Below, piece after piece: positions 1 through 37,560 of a stretch of DNA of 64,000 bases. The stretch is from Bolinopsis microptera (taxonomy: Eukaryota > Ctenophora > Tentaculata > Lobata > Bolinopsidae): assembly GCF_026151205.1 (NCBI RefSeq), contig NC_087080.1, positions 319,812-383,811 on the forward strand, written 5' to 3'. Position 1 is the first letter of the stretch; each line of letters begins with the position of its first letter. The translations under genes were made by a program, and so were the position numbers. Below the pieces are notes generated by a model. That model did not search any database and was not told where the DNA came from. It saw only the letters and a list, made by a program, of their open reading frames with translations.

Positions 1-3000
1 CTAGATAAGTACTCTAGGTAGGTACTCTAGGTAGATACTCTAGGTAGGTACTCTAGATAGTACTCTAGGTAGGTACTCTAGGTAGATACTCTAGGTAGGT
101 ACTCTAGATAAGTACTCTAGGTAGGTACTCTAGGTAGGTACTCTATGTAGGTACTCTAGGTAAGTACTCTAGGTAGTTACTCTAGGTAGGTACTCTAGGT
201 AGGTACTCTAGGTAGGTACTCTAGGTAGGTATTCTAGGTAGGTACTCTAGATAAGTACTCTAGGTAGGTACTCTAGGTAGTTACTCTAGGTAGGTACTCT
301 AGATAAGTACTCTAGGTAGGTACTCTAGGTAGATACTCTAGGTAGGTACTCTAGATAAGTACTCTAGATAAGTACTCTAGGTAGGTACTCTAGGTAAGTA
401 CTCTAGGTAGGTACTCTAGGTAGGTATTCTAGGTAGGTACTCTAGATAAGTACTCTAGGTAGGTACTCTAGGTAGATACTCTAGGTAGGTACTCTAGATA
501 AGTACTCTAGGTAGGTACTCTAGGTAGGTACTCTAGGTAGGTACTCTAGTTAGATACTCTAGGTAGGTACTCTAGGTAGGTACTCTAGGTAGGTACTCTA
601 GTTAGATACTCTAGGTAGGTAATCTAGGTGGGTACTCTAGGTAGGTACTCTAGGTAGATACTCTAGGTAAGTACTCTAGGTAGGTACTCTAGGTAGGTAC
701 TCTAGGTAGGTACTCTAGGTAGGTACTCTAGGCAGATACTCTAGATAAGTACTCTAGGTAGGTACTCTAGGTAGGTACACTAGGTAAGTACTCTAGGTAG
801 GTACTCTAGGTAGGTACTCTAGGTAGGTACTCTAGGCAGATACTCTAGATAAGTACTCTAGGTAGGTACTCTAGGTAGGTACTCTAGGTAGGTACTCTAG
901 TTAGATACTCTAGGTAGGTAATCTAGGTGGGTACTCTAGGTAGGTACTCTAGGTAGATACTCTAGGTAAGTACTCTAGGTAGGTACTCTAGGTAGGTACT
1001 CTAGTTAGATACTCTAGGTAGGTACTCTAGGTAGGTAATCTAGGTGGGTACTCTAGGTAGGTACTCTAGGTAGGTACTCTAGGTAGGTACTCTAAATAAG
1101 TACTCTAGGTAGGTAATCTAGGTGGGTACTCTAGGTAGGTACTCTAGGTAGATACTCTAGGTAGGTACTCTAGGTAGGTACTCTAGGTAGGTACTCTAGG
1201 TAGGTACTCTAGGTAGGTACTCTAGGTAGGTACTCTAGGTAGGTACTCTAGGTAGATACTCTAGGTAAGTACTCTAGGTAGGTACTCTAGGTAGGTACTC
1301 TAGGTAAGTACTCTAGGTAGGTACTCTAGGTAGGTACTCTAGGTAGGTACTCTAGGTAGGTACTCTAGGTAGGTACTCTAGGTAGATACTCTAGGTAGTA
1401 CTCTAGGTAGGTACTCTAGGTAGGTACTCTAGGTAGGTACTCTAGGTAGGTACTCTAGGTAGGTACTCTAGGTAGGTACTCTAGGTAGGTACTCTAGGTA
1501 GGTACTCTAGGTAGGTACTCTAGGTAGGTACTCTAGGTAGGTACTCTAGGTAGGTACTCTAGGTAGGTACTCTAGGTAGGTACTCTAGGTAGATACTCTA
1601 GGTAGGTACTCTAGGTAGGTACTCTAGGTAGGTACTCTAGGTAGGTACTCTAGGTAGGTACTCTAGGCAGATACTCTAGATAAGTACTCTAGGTAGGTAC
1701 TCTAGGTAGGTACTCTAGGTATGTACTCTAGGTAGGTACTCTAGGTAGGTACTCTAGGTAGGTACTCTAGGCAGATACTCTAGATAAGTACTCTAGGTAG
1801 GTACTCTAGGTAGGTACTCTAGGTATGTACTCTAGGTAGGTACTCTAGGTAGGTACTCTAGGTAGGTACTCTAGGTAAGTACCCTAGGTAGGTACTCTAG
1901 GTAGGTACTCTAGATAAGTACTCTAGGTAGGTACTCTAGGTAGGTACTCTAGGTAGGTACTCTAGGTAGGTACTCTAGGCATAGTACTCTAGGTAAGTAC
2001 TCTAGGTAGGTACTCTAGGTAGGTACTCTAGGTAGGTACTCTAGGTAAGTACTCTAGGTAGGTACTCTAGGTAGATACTCTAGGTAGGTACTCTAGATAA
2101 GTACTCTAGGTAGGTACTCTAGGTAGGTACTCTAGGTAGGTACTCTAGGTAGGTACTCTAGGTAGGTACTCTAGGTAGGTACTCTAGGTAGGTACTCTAG
2201 GTAGGTACTCTAGGTAGGTACTCTAGGTAGGTACTCTAGGTAGGTACTCTAGGTAGATACTCTAGGTAGGTACTCTAGGTAGGTACTCTAGGTAGGTACT
2301 CTAGGTAGGTACTCTAGGTAGGTACTCTAGGTAGGTACTCTAGGTAGGTACTCTAGGTAGGTACTCTAGGTAGGTACTCTAGGTAGGTACTCTAGGTAGG
2401 TACTCTAGGTAGGTACTCTAGGTAGGTACTCTAGGTAGGTACTCTAGGTAGGTACTCTAGGTAGGTACTCTAGGTAGGTACTCTAGGTAGTACTCTAGGT
2501 AGGTACTCTAGGTAGGTACTCTAGGTAGGTACTCTAGGTAGGTACTCTAGGTAGGTACTCTAGGTAGGTACTCTAGGTAGGTACTCTAGGTAGGTACTCT
2601 AGGTAGGTACTCTAGGTAGGTACTCTAGGTAGGTACTCTAGGTAGGTACTCTAGGTAGGTACTCTAGGTAGGTACTCTAGGTAGGTACTCTAGGTAGGTA
2701 CTCTAGGTAGGTACTCTAGGTAGGTACTCTAGGTAGGTACTCTAGGTAGGTACTCTAGGTAGGTACTCTAGGTAGGTACTCTAGGTAGGTACTCTAGGTA
2801 GGTACTCTAGGTAGGTACTCTAGGTAGGTACTCTAGGTAGGTACTCTAGGTAGGTACTCTAGGTAGGTACTCTAGGTAGGTACTCTAGGTAGGTACTCTA
2901 GGTAGGTACTCTAGGTAGGTACTCTAGGTAGGTACTCTAGGTAGGTACTCTAGGTAGGTACTCTAGGTAGGTACTCTAGGTAGGTACTCTAGGTAGGTAC

Positions 3001-5028
3001 TCTAGGTAGGTACTCTAGGTAGGTACTCTAGGTAGGTACTCTAGGTAGGTACTCTAGGTAGGTACTCTAGGTAGGTACTCTAGGTAGGTACTCTAGGTAG
3101 GTACTCTAGGTAGTACTCTAGGTAGGTACTCTAGGTAAGTACTCTAGGTAGGTACTCTAGGTAGGTACTCTAGGTAGGTACTCTAGGTAGATACTCTAGG
3201 TAAGTACTCTAGGTAGGTACTCTAGGTAGGTACACTAGGTAAGTACTCTAGGTAGGTACTCTAGGTAGGTACTCTAGGTAGGTACTCTAGGTAGATACTC
3301 TAGATAGTACTCTAGGTAGGTACTCTAGGTAGGTACTCTAGGTAGGTACTCTAGGTAGATACTCTAGGTAGGTACTCTAGGTAGGTACTCTAGGTAGGTA
3401 CTCTAGGTAGATACTCTAGGTAGGTACTCTAGGTAGGTACTCTAGGTAGGTACTCTAGGTAGATACTCTAGGTAGGTACTCTAGGTAGGTACTCTAGGTA
3501 GGTACTCTAGGTAGGTACTCTAGGTAGGTACTCTAGGTAGGTACTCTAGGTAGGTACTCTAGGTAGGTACTCTAGGTAGGTACTCTAGGTAGGTACTCTA
3601 GGTAGATACTCTAGGTAGGTACTCTAGGTAGGTACTCTAGGTAGGTACTCTAGGTAGGTACTCTAGGTAGGTACTCTAGGTAGGTACTCTAGGTAGGTAC
3701 TCTAGGTAGGTACTCTAGGTAGGTACTCTAGGTAGGTACTCTAGGTAGGTACTCTAGGTAGGTACTCTAGGTAGGTACTCTAGGTAGGTACTCTAGGTAG
3801 GTACTCTAGGTAGGTACTCTAGGTAGGTACTCTAGGTAGGTACTCTAGGTAAGTACTCTAGGTAGGTACTCTAGGTAGGTACTCTAGGTAGGTACTCTAG
3901 GTAGGTACTCTAGGTAGGTACTCTAGGTAGGTACTCTAGGTAGGTACTCTAGGTAGGTACTCTAGGTAGGTACTCTAGGTAGGTACTCTAGGTAGGTACT
4001 CTAGGTAGGTACTCTAGGTAGGTACTCTAGGTAGGTACTCTAGGTAGGTACTCTAGGTAGGTACTCTAGGTAGGTACTCTAGGTAGGTACTCTAGGTAGG
4101 TACTCTAGGTAGGTACTCTAGGTAGGTACTCTAGGTAGGTACTCTAGGTAGGTACTCTAGGTAAGTACTCTAGGTAGGTACTCTAGGTAGGTACTCTAGG
4201 TAGGTACTCTAGGTAAGTACTCTAGGTAGGTACTCTAGGTAGATACTCTAGGTAGGTACTCTAGGTAGTACTCTAGGTAGGTACTCTAGGTAGGTACTCT
4301 AGGTAGGTACTCTAGGTAGATACTCTAGGTAGGTACTCTAGGTAGGTACTCTAGGTAGGTACTCTAGGTAGGTACTCTAGGTAGGTACTCTAGGTAGGTA
4401 CTCTAGGTAGGTACTCTAGGTAGATACTCTAGGTAGTACTCTAGGTAGGTACTCTAGGTAGGTACTCTAGGTAGGTACTCTAGGTAGGTACTCTAGGCAG
4501 ATACTCTAGATAAGTACTCTAGGTAGGTACTCTAGGTAGGTACTCTAGGTAAGTACTCTAGGTAGGTACTCTAGGTAGGTACTCTAGGTAGGTACTCTAG
4601 GCAGATACTCTAGATAAGTACTCTAGGTAGGTACTCTAGGTAGGTACTCTAGGTAGGTACTCTAGGTAGATACTCTAGGTAGGTACTCTAGGTAGGTACT
4701 CTAGGTAGGTACTCTAGGTAGATACTCTAGGTAGGTACTCTAGGTAGGTACTCTAGGTAGGTACTCTAGGTAGGTACTCTAGGTAGGTACTCTAGGTAGG
4801 TACTCTAGGTAGGTACTCTAGGTAGGTACTCTAGGTAAGTACTCTAGGTAGGTACTCTAGGTAGGTACTCTAGGTAAGTACTCTAGGTAGGTACTCTAGG
4901 TAGGTACTCTAGGTAGGTACTCTAGGTAGGTACTCTAGGTAGGTACTCTAGGTAGATACTCTAGGTAAGTACTCTAGGTAGGTACTCTAGGTAGGTACTC
5001 TAGGTAGGTACTCTAGGTAGGTACTCTA
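1..5028. repeat. 13-bp minisatellite, about 385 copies
   Basis: The unit is CTCTAGGTAGGTA. Common one- or two-base variants have AGATA, AAGTA or GTTA in the second half, and occasional units are one base short. The array runs from the window edge, so its full length is unknown, and ends near 5028 in CTCTATAAAATGG. Variants with AGGTAAGT equal a consensus metazoan 5' splice site. There is no coding potential, since stops occur in every frame. Variants cluster in blocks, which suggests expansion by local segmental duplication. Confidence 0.97.
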
Positions 5029-5422
5029 TAAAATGGTACCATAGTAATATAGTGTGGTAACCAATTAATGGTTGGAAACATATTTTATGCTTACCAAATC
5101 GTATTCTTAGCCCCATATTTATTTCCACTTTCTGGCTGCCAATCACAAGCTATAATAGGATTGTTATATAAGCATCTTTGAACGTGTTCCAAATAACATA
5201 ATGGTAACAAAACACAACTTTTCGATATATGTTAAATAATACTGCTGTTCAAATGACAAAGGCTAGAACCGCACGCAACACCGAGACCTCGAGATGAGGA
5301 TAGAATTACACACACACTAATAACCGGGCTCTTTTTACATAATTCACATTCCAGAACAACAACAGAATAGTTCCTTCAACATTAGATCATTATATCGCAT
5401 AACGAACGCGCTAAATCTCTCT
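5029..5422. other. Unique sequence, no gene seen
   Basis: AT-rich, non-repetitive sequence between the 13-bp array and the hAT-like element. I see no ORF, RNA gene or repeat here. Confidence 0.6.
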
Positions 5423-6068
5423 AAGTAAGTCAGGCACGTAGACAGGGGGGGGCTAGGGGGGCGGCAGCCCCCCCCCCCCCCCCCCCCCCCCCCCGGAAAA
5501 AATCAAACCCCAGAAAAAAGATAAGCCCCCTAATCCCCATGGTCGCCTGGTAACTGGGCTGTGTTTATGACTGCAGTCAGTCAAAGATTTGAACTGTGGA
5601 TTAGTAAATATTTGTCATAACATCCAAGCAAACATTCTAGAAGACTTCTATAAATAGTCAATAGTGTCCCCTAGACCGTAGGAAATGTAAAAATCTTAAG
5701 ACGATGAGGCCTGAGACCTGAGTAAGTCGTAAATTCTGATTGGAGAATGCAGATTGCTGTTGTGAAGTTACCAAATTTACGTGAGTACTTGATTCTTTTC
5801 AATCCCAGTTTATTGCTGTCCTACAAATTTCTTTAATGCCAAATGTCGTCTAAAACACCCTGTTTCGCAAAAATTTTCCGGGGGGCTGCGCCCCCCTAGC
5901 CCCCGCCAAGAGGCTCTGCTCCTGGACCCCGCTGGGGGCTGCGCCCCCAGACCCCTGCCACAGCTTGCTCGCTTCGCTCGCTGCGCAGCTGGATTGGACA
6001 CGTCGGCTCGCTTCGCTCGCCGACAGCCCCCCTCAAAGAAAAATCCTGGCTACGTCCCTGAAGTAAGT
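5423..6068. mobile_element. Non-autonomous hAT-like DNA transposon with 8-bp target duplication
   Basis: The element proper is 5431-6060 (630 bp). Its left end begins CAGGCACGTAGACAGG. The reverse complement of its right end begins CAGGGACGTAGCCAGG, so the terminal inverted repeats agree at 14 of 16 bases. Both ends are flanked by the same octamer AAGTAAGT (5423-5430 and 6061-6068). An 8-bp target duplication with CAGG-type termini is the hallmark of the hAT superfamily. The interior is G/C-rich, with a C-run (about 5470-5494), GGGGGCTGCGCCCCC-type palindromes (about 5880-5955) and a TCGCTTCGCTCGC repeat near the right end. It has no transposase ORF and so would depend on an enzyme encoded elsewhere. 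The short minus-strand ORFs inside it are not credible genes. Confidence 0.88.
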
Positions 6069-6429
6069 GACTGTTCATATGTCAGCTCTCCTCCAAATAT
6101 GTACTTGGGTTTATATAATACGCGTGACATTTTCATCATCAGACGAAAGTTAAGAGCTTATGAGTTATAGAGTTGTTTGAAAAATTCCGGTCCTCGATAA
6201 ATTGTGGCGACCTTGATCTGCTTTATAATATGTGTAATTGGATGTATTTTGCTCGAGATCAATGATTTAATGAACCGACAAAGTTTTCGGATATTATTTT
6301 GTAAAAATTTGAAATTACGGTGCAAATTAGATCTAGCTACCAAGACACTATCACGATCTAATTACTCAAAATAAAATAGTAACAAAATGCAGTGGGAAAC
6401 TTGTGACCGCACCAAAAACCTTTCTCCTG
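6069..6429. other. Unique sequence, no gene seen
   Basis: AT-rich and non-repetitive. A 61-codon minus-strand ORF (6158-6343) has no recognisable domain and is probably chance. Confidence 0.55.
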
Positions 6430-6944
6430 GAGGAGGAGGAGGAGGAGGAGGAGGAGGAGGAGGAGGAGGAGGAGGAGGAGGAGGAGGAGGAGGAGGAGGA
6501 GGAGGAGGAGGAGGAGGAGGAGGAGGAGGAGGAGGAGGAGGAGGAGGAGGAGGAGGAGGAGGAGGAGGAGGAGGAGGAGGAGGAGGAGGAGGAGGAGGAG
6601 GAGGAGGAGGAGGAGGAGGAGGAGGAGGAGGAGGAGGAGGAGGAGGAGGAGGAGGAGGAGGAGGAGGAGGAGGAGGAGGAGGAGGAGGAGGAGGAGGAGG
6701 AGGAGGAGGAGGAGGAGGAGGAGGAGGAGGAGGAGGAGGAGGAGGAGGAGGAGGAGGAGGAGGAGGAGGAGGAGGAGGAGGAGGAGGAGGAGGAGGAGGA
6801 GGAGGAGGAGGAGGAGGAGGAGGAGGAGGAGGAGGAGGAGGAGGAGGAGGAGGAGGAGGAGGAGGAGGAGGAGGAGGAGGAGGAGGACGAGGAGGAGGAG
6901 GAGGACGAGGAGGAGGAGGAGGAGGAGGAGGAGGAAGAGGAGGA
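6430..6944. repeat. (GGA)n microsatellite, about 170 copies
   Basis: Almost uninterrupted GGA over about 515 bp, with two GAC interruptions and one GAA near the right end. The strand is pure purine, so triplex or G-rich structures are plausible. The two long plus-strand ORFs (poly-Gly and poly-Glu) are translations of the repeat and not genes. Confidence 0.97.
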
Positions 6945-7440
6945 GGTAAGTACTCTAAGTGGGTACTCTAAGTAGGTACTCTTAGTAGGTACCTTAAATG
7001 GGTATTCTAGGTAGGTACTCTAGGTTAGTACTCTAGGTAGGTACTCTTAGTAGGTACCTTAAATGGGTACTCTAGGTAGTTACTCTCTTAGTCCTTATGT
7101 AGGAATCTAGGTAGAAATTTCTGGGAGGAAATCTAGGAAAGGTTCTCTAGGTAGGTAAAAAAAAAAAAAAAACCCAAATTTTTTTAGGTGGGTACTCTAG
7201 GTGGGAACTTTAGGGTATATTGGTAACAAGGTGGGTAACTCTAGGTATTTTGGAAACTCTGGGTAGGTAATGGGGAAAGGGTATTCTAGGTAGATATTTT
7301 TCTCGGTATTTTAAAATTTTAGGTGGGGTACTCTGGTAGGTTACTCTAGGGGGAAAGGGGTTACTCTGGGTAGGTACTCTGGGGGTTTAAAGGGGGTACC
7401 TAGGAAAGGTCCTCTAGGTAGGTACTCTAGGTAAAGGAGC
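6945..7440. repeat. Degenerate continuation of the 13-bp array
   Basis: Units related to CTCTAGGTAGGTA reappear directly after the GGA array, such as GGTACTCTAAGTGGGTACTC, and become progressively corrupted by extra G, A and T runs after about 7090. The transposon and GGA tract may therefore interrupt a once continuous 13-bp array. The decay to the right looks like consensus error as much as real divergence. Confidence 0.8.
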
Positions 7441-10400
7441 CTTTATTTATTAAATCAAAATTTAACCCAAAAAACCCTAAGTTTTTAAAAAACAAAATTC
7501 CCCAACAAGGCTCCGGTTCAGCAAATGCAAAATTTTACACAATGTTTTTAAGGAAGGTCATTTGATTCATTGATCATATGCCCCCCTAAAGCATTGTGTA
7601 TCTACTCACCAAAAAAAATGGGTGTCCTTTTACTAAAAATGCTTTCCCAATTGATTTTAAAAAGGGAATCATTTTATTACGCCGACATCTCAAAAGGGTT
7701 TACTGCACTCTTTTCAAACCCAAAATATAGTTTTATAACCATTTCAAGATGGTTTTTTTAAATTAAATCATTTTAAATCAGTTTGCCCGGGGTAGGTAGG
7801 GGGGAGGAGGGGAGGGGGGGCGGAGGGGCCGGGAGGAAAGGGGAGGGGGGGAGGAGGGGAGGGGAGGGGAGGGGAGGGGGGGAGGGGAAGAGGAGGGCGG
7901 GAGGGGGGAAAACGGGAGGGGAGGGGGGCGGGGGAGGAGGGGTAGGGGAGGGGAGGGGAAGGCGGGGGGAGGGGGAGGAGGGGGGGCGGGAGGGGTGGGG
8001 GGCGGGAGGGGAGGCCGGAGGGAGGGGAGGGAGGGGGCGGAAGGGAGGGGAGGGGAGGGGACGGGGGGGCCGGAGGGAGGGGAGGGGAGGGAGGGAGGGG
8101 GGCCGGAGGGACCCGGGGGCGGGCGGGGGCCGGGACGGGACGGAGGGGAGCGGGGGGGGGGGGGAGGGGAAAGTCTTAGTGGGAAACTTAAGTGGTACTT
8201 TTAAAGGGTGGGGGTACCTTACTTGGTCTTTAGGTAGGGGTATTTCTAGGTTAGTTTAGGGGTAGGGGTATTTCTTAGTGGTACCTTAAATGGGTATTTT
8301 GGGAGGTTTTTATTTGGGTAGGGAACTTAGGAAAGGGGTACTGGGTAGGTACACCCCCCCTGGTCGGTTTTGGGACGGGAAATTTTAAAAGTTAGGGGTC
8401 TAGGAGTTATTTCCTCGGTGGGGTATTTAAGCGGGTCTTTTGGGGGGGTTAAAGGTACTTGGGGGGTTTGGGTTTTTAAATTTAAGGTTTTGGGCCAACC
8501 CTAAAATTAAAAATCAAATTTTCAAAAACCCCAAAGTTCAAAAAAAAAATACAAAAATCCCTTTAAATTTATTATCAAAAAGCTTTAAAAAAGGTTAGGG
8601 GCGAAAAACCCCTTTGCATTTGATTACCCCAAAAAAAAAATTGGGGTTTTCTTCCAAAAATTGAAATTTAGAAAAAAGGGGGAAATTTAAATCCGAAAAT
8701 TTGTTTGCCCATTTTAACAAAAATGTTTTTAAATTTTTAAAAATTTTATTTTACTTTTAATCCCCCTTAAAAGGGAGGGTAACTGCAAGGGGGAAAAAAA
8801 GGGGGAACTTTTCCCGGGGAAAAATTTGTTTTAAAGGGGAAGGGGGTATTTACTTGGGGGAAAGGGGAAAATTGGCTCCCCGGGAAACGGGGCCCTTAAA
8901 ATTTACCCCGGGAAAAAAGGGGGAAATTGGGAAAGGGGGTTACGGGGTTTTTATTGTTTAGCTTTCGGGGAAACTTTCGGGGTTGGGGGTCCGGGGACGG
9001 GGTAATTTTTTTGGGTTTTAAAAGGGGGATTTTAAATTACCACCCAAAACTTAAATTTTTAAAAATTACAAAGGGGGTCCTTAAAACTTTTCGTTTCTTA
9101 TTTAAAGGGAAAAAGGGCCCCGGGGTGCGGGGTTTTGGGGGTACTTTTAAAACGGGGGTACCCCGGGTCCGGGGGGTTTATTTTACAAAATAGCCCCCGA
9201 ATCGGGGTTGTAAAAAAATGATTTTTTTTTGAAAATTTTTGGTTTTTAAAATTTTCCCCTTTGGCCCCGGCAAAGGAAAGGAGTACCACAATGACTAATT
9301 TTAAACCATTTTCCAAATTTTTGTTTAAAAATTAATACAATTTTAAATAAATTTTTTAAATTTGGGGGTAAAGGCCAGCCCCAAAAAGGTGTTTTTCCCT
9401 GCAAAATTTTTTTTTGGGAAGAAAAATTGGGCCCCTTTTCCCCCTTTTTCCCAAAAATTTTTGGGGGGTTTTGGGGGGGGCCCCCCCTGCAAATTTTAAA
9501 AAACCCTTTACGTTAGTTACTTGGGAGGGTTTAAACCGGAAGGCCGGAAAAAAACGGGGAACTTGGGGGAAAAAATAGGGGGTTTAAGGTTCTGGTTAGG
9601 GAAAGTTTTGGACTACGGGGGAAACTGGGTGCCTTATTTAATTTATTTACGGGTAAAAAAACCGGAAAGGGGTTTTTTTGGGGTTTAACTGGTGGGTTTG
9701 GAACTTGGGTAGCGGGGTACGGGGTTTTTTAAACCCCGGGGACCTGGGTCCCTGAAATTTACTAGGAAAACGGTACTGAAGTACGGGGTTTAAAGCTGGC
9801 TTCGGGTTCGGGGTGTTTGGACGGGGTACTTTTTTTGGGGAAAAGCCTTAAAAGGGGGTACCAACCCAAATTTTAAACTTTTTAACTTACTGATTTAAAA
9901 CTTATTTTTGGGGGTTAATTAAAAAAGCGGGGTCCCGGGTACCAAAAAATAAGTAGGCCCCCCGGTTATTTATCCTGGTAGGGGGTTAAACTTAGCTTTT
10001 ATTTTAAACTTTTCGGGGTTATTGGGTTCGGGGTAGGGGTACGGGGAAACGGGTAGAAAAAAAAACCGGAAGGGGGTACGGGGTTTTGGGGTATTGGGGG
10101 GTTTTCCGGGAACCTTTTTGGGTACCCGGGGAACTGAAATTAACGGTAGGGGGAAATAAAAATTTATTTTAGGCACCCGGGTAAGCTGGTTGTACGCTTT
10201 TATTTGAAAACTTGGGTTTCCCCCTTTTCCCGGGTTTATGGGGGGGGGGCGGGTCCCCCCCCGGGGATTTTCCCCTACCCCGGGTAGGGGTAGCTGGGAA
10301 GCTGGGTGTAGTGGGTGGGGGGGTTAGCGGGGTAGCGGGGTTTACCCGGGTAGCGGGGTGTAGCGGGGTTTACCCGGGTACCGGGGTTTGGGGTTCGGGG

Positions 10401-13090
10401 GTCCCGGGTTTGGGGTAGCTGGGTAGCTGGGTACCCCGGGTAGCGGTAGCTGGGAGCCGGGTAGTTTTGGGTGCTGGGGGTAGCTGGGTAGCGGGGTAGC
10501 TGGTGCTGGGTAGCTGGGTACCCGGGTTGCTGGGTACGGGGGAAACCTGGGTGCTGGGTACCGGGTAGCGGGGGTGGGCGGGTTTACGGGGTAGGGGGGG
10601 TAGATGGGTAAACTGGGTAGCTGGGTACTGGGTGCGGGGTAGTGGGTATTTGGGTAGCTGGGTAGCGGGGGTCCCTGGTAGCTGGGTAGCGGGTTTGTGG
10701 GAAACTGGGGGGGGGTAGCTGGGTAACGGGGGAGCTGGGTACCCGGGAGCGGGGTTACCCGGGTAGCGGGGTCCCTGGGGCTGGGTACCCGGGTGCGGGG
10801 AAACTGGGTGGGGTTGTTGGGTATGGGTACCCTGGGTAGCGGGTTTTGCTGGGTACCCGGGTAGCTGGGTACTGGGAAACCGGGGTAGCTGGGTATGGGT
10901 AGCTGGGTAGCTGGGTAGCTGGGTACCCGGGTAGCTGGGTGGGCTGGGTGCTGGGTAGTTTGGGGTAGCTGGGTAGCGGGTAGCGGGTTTTGGGTAGCGG
11001 GGTATTTGGGTGGGTTGGGGTACTGGTAGCTGGGTAGGGGGTACCCGGGTAGCTGGGTACCCGGGTAGCGGGGTATGGGTCCCTGGGAAAGGGGGTAGCG
11101 GGGAAATTGGGGACCCTGGGTCCCCGGGTACCCTGGGTACGGGGTAGCGGGGTAGCCGGGAAAGGCGGGTAGTGGGTACCCGGAAAGTGGGTGGTTTGGG
11201 TAGGGGGTTAGGGGGTACGGGACCGGGTCCTGGGTAGCGGTAGGGGGGTAGCGGGTACGGGGTTTGTGGGTAGCGGGGTTGCTGGGTAGCTGGGTAGGGG
11301 TGCTGGGACCCCGGGTATTTGGGAAAAGGGGTTTTGTTGGGAGCGGAAAAAGGCTGGGTCTGGAAAATTTTCCCCAAATTTTCCCAAAATTTAAAGGTAT
11401 TTGCCCAAAAACCCTGTCGAACGATTAAATTTCTGCGCCCCTCTTGGTGATTATAAATTCTACAAGTTTCGTTTGGCATTAATTAAAAACCGTTGTGATT
11501 TTCAAAAAAAGGGCAAATTTTTACGTGATTCAAGCTCGCAAATCCCTCGTAAAATTTTTAATCTTAAGCTTTTAAAATCCATTTTAAAATTTTAGTTTTT
11601 TAAAAAATAAAAATGTTTTAGGCGATTTTCTTTTTGTTTTTGTAATAAATTTTGGGTCAACTTTCCCCCCCTTTAAAATTCTGAAACAATTTGACATGAA
11701 GAGTGGCTACAATCTTGTGAACAAATTTTACGATCAGGGCGGCTGGGAATGAAATTTAATTAACCCCTGGAAAACGAAAAGAAACCACCCCCTCGTCTGA
11801 CAGGGGTGCTCAACAAAGGGGGTGTAAAAATACCCTTTCCCTTTAAAACCTTTTCCCACTAAACCCCCTTTACTTCAAATCCCCCTCAAAAACCAGAGCT
11901 AGCAACCTAGAAACCAAGAAACCCACTATAGCACCAAAACGAACCCCTCCGACTAAATTTGGGAAGGGGGCTGTATTGTTTGTCCTGTTTTTTTGTGCCC
12001 AGGACTGGGGGCCTAGGTTACTAGGGTAACTAATTATTTCAATTATGGTTATTGTAAAAATTTAAATTTTAACTAGGGAAAAAACCTATTTTTTTGGGAA
12101 AATTTTAAATAGCGCCCCTTGGTAATGTTTTTCCCTTTCTTACTTTAGTGTAACTATGGAAACTTTATTCTTTTTACTTGTAGTGTAACTTAAAAAGAAA
12201 AAGGAATTTTAAACCGGTTTTCCCCCCGAAGTTTAAGGCCTTGAAGGTGGAAAACTTTTTGGAAAACCAAAGGAATTTGGGCCCACACTAATAGTGAAAT
12301 TATTTAACCGGGAATGTTTTATAACCACCAAAAGGCTTTTTAAAATACAGTTTTTGGGTAATGGCCGACCTTTGCCCCCCGGGAACCTTTTTTAAATTTG
12401 CCCCATTTTTTTGGGGGCACTTTTTCCCCAAAAAGTAATTGGAAAATATTTATTTTAATTTTGGGTAACTATATTAACTTTTTAAAATTTTTTAATTTAA
12501 ATAGGGCCCCTTTATGGAAAACCTTTTATTTTAATTTTAACTGTATTGTAACTATGGTAACTGTTTAATTTCTTTTTTAAAAAATTTTGTAGTGTAACTA
12601 TGGAAAATGGTTACCTTTTTTAAAATTTGAAAGTGTAACTAGAAAACAAGTAGGTAACTTTGGTAACTATTTGTGTAACTTGGAAAACTAAATTGAAACA
12701 AAGGGAAACCCAGTCGTGTTTAAACAGGTGTAAAAAAAGGGAACGGGTGTAATAGGCCCTTTTCTTGTTATGGAAACTGTAAAAATTTTGGGTCCCCCGG
12801 GTATTAAACTTTAATGTGGTAACATGGAAAACTAGTGGTGTAACTTGGAACTGTATGTAACTATGGAACTAGAAGGAAAAACTAGGGAAAAATATTTGTT
12901 TTAACTAGGGGCCCTAGTATGAACTAGGTAACTAGTGGTGAAACTATGGAATATTTGTGAAACTATGGTAACTATGTGTAACTATGGAAATAGTAGTGTA
13001 ACTAGGTTAACTAGTAGTGAAAACAGGGAACAGTAGTGTAACAAAGGAAACTATTTATAAAAACAATTTAAACTCCCCTCGGAACTTTGT
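7441..13090. other. Probable low-quality consensus: homopolymer-rich corrupted repeats
   Basis: The texture is abnormal: runs of 3-6 identical bases follow one another for kilobases, and known motifs appear in broken form. Recognisable remnants are a G-rich GGGGA tract (about 7783-8170), an 8-bp GCTGGGTA array (about 10290-11330) and GTAACTATGG-type repeats (about 12540-13050). The 369-codon proline-rich minus-strand ORF at 10370-11479 is a translation of the 8-bp array. A short stretch at about 11400-11600 is cleaner but has no recognisable gene. Upstream exons of the gene that follows may be hidden here. Confidence 0.7.
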
Positions 13091-13095
13091 TTCGG

Positions 13096-37500
<24,405 letters not shown>

Positions 37501-37554
37501 TAATAATATCAAGATATCTTTTGGTTACCATGGAAACTATCAAGATATTCCTGC

Positions 37555-37560
37555 AATAAA
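37555..37560 (+). terminator. AATAAA polyadenylation signal
   Basis: AATAAA lies 55 bp after the stop codon of the kringle gene, with T-rich sequence downstream (about 37566-37590). Confidence 0.7.

Noticed and set aside
5810-6078. Minus-strand ORFs in the hAT-like element
   Set aside because: Short, overlapping, made of GC palindromes, with no transposase motif.
6387-6975. Long poly-Gly and poly-Glu ORFs
   Set aside because: Direct translation of the GGA microsatellite; no start context or unique sequence of protein-like composition.
10370-11479. 369-codon proline-rich minus-strand ORF
   Set aside because: It coincides with the error-ridden 8-bp GCTGGGTA array; the peptide is a degenerate repeat without domain features.
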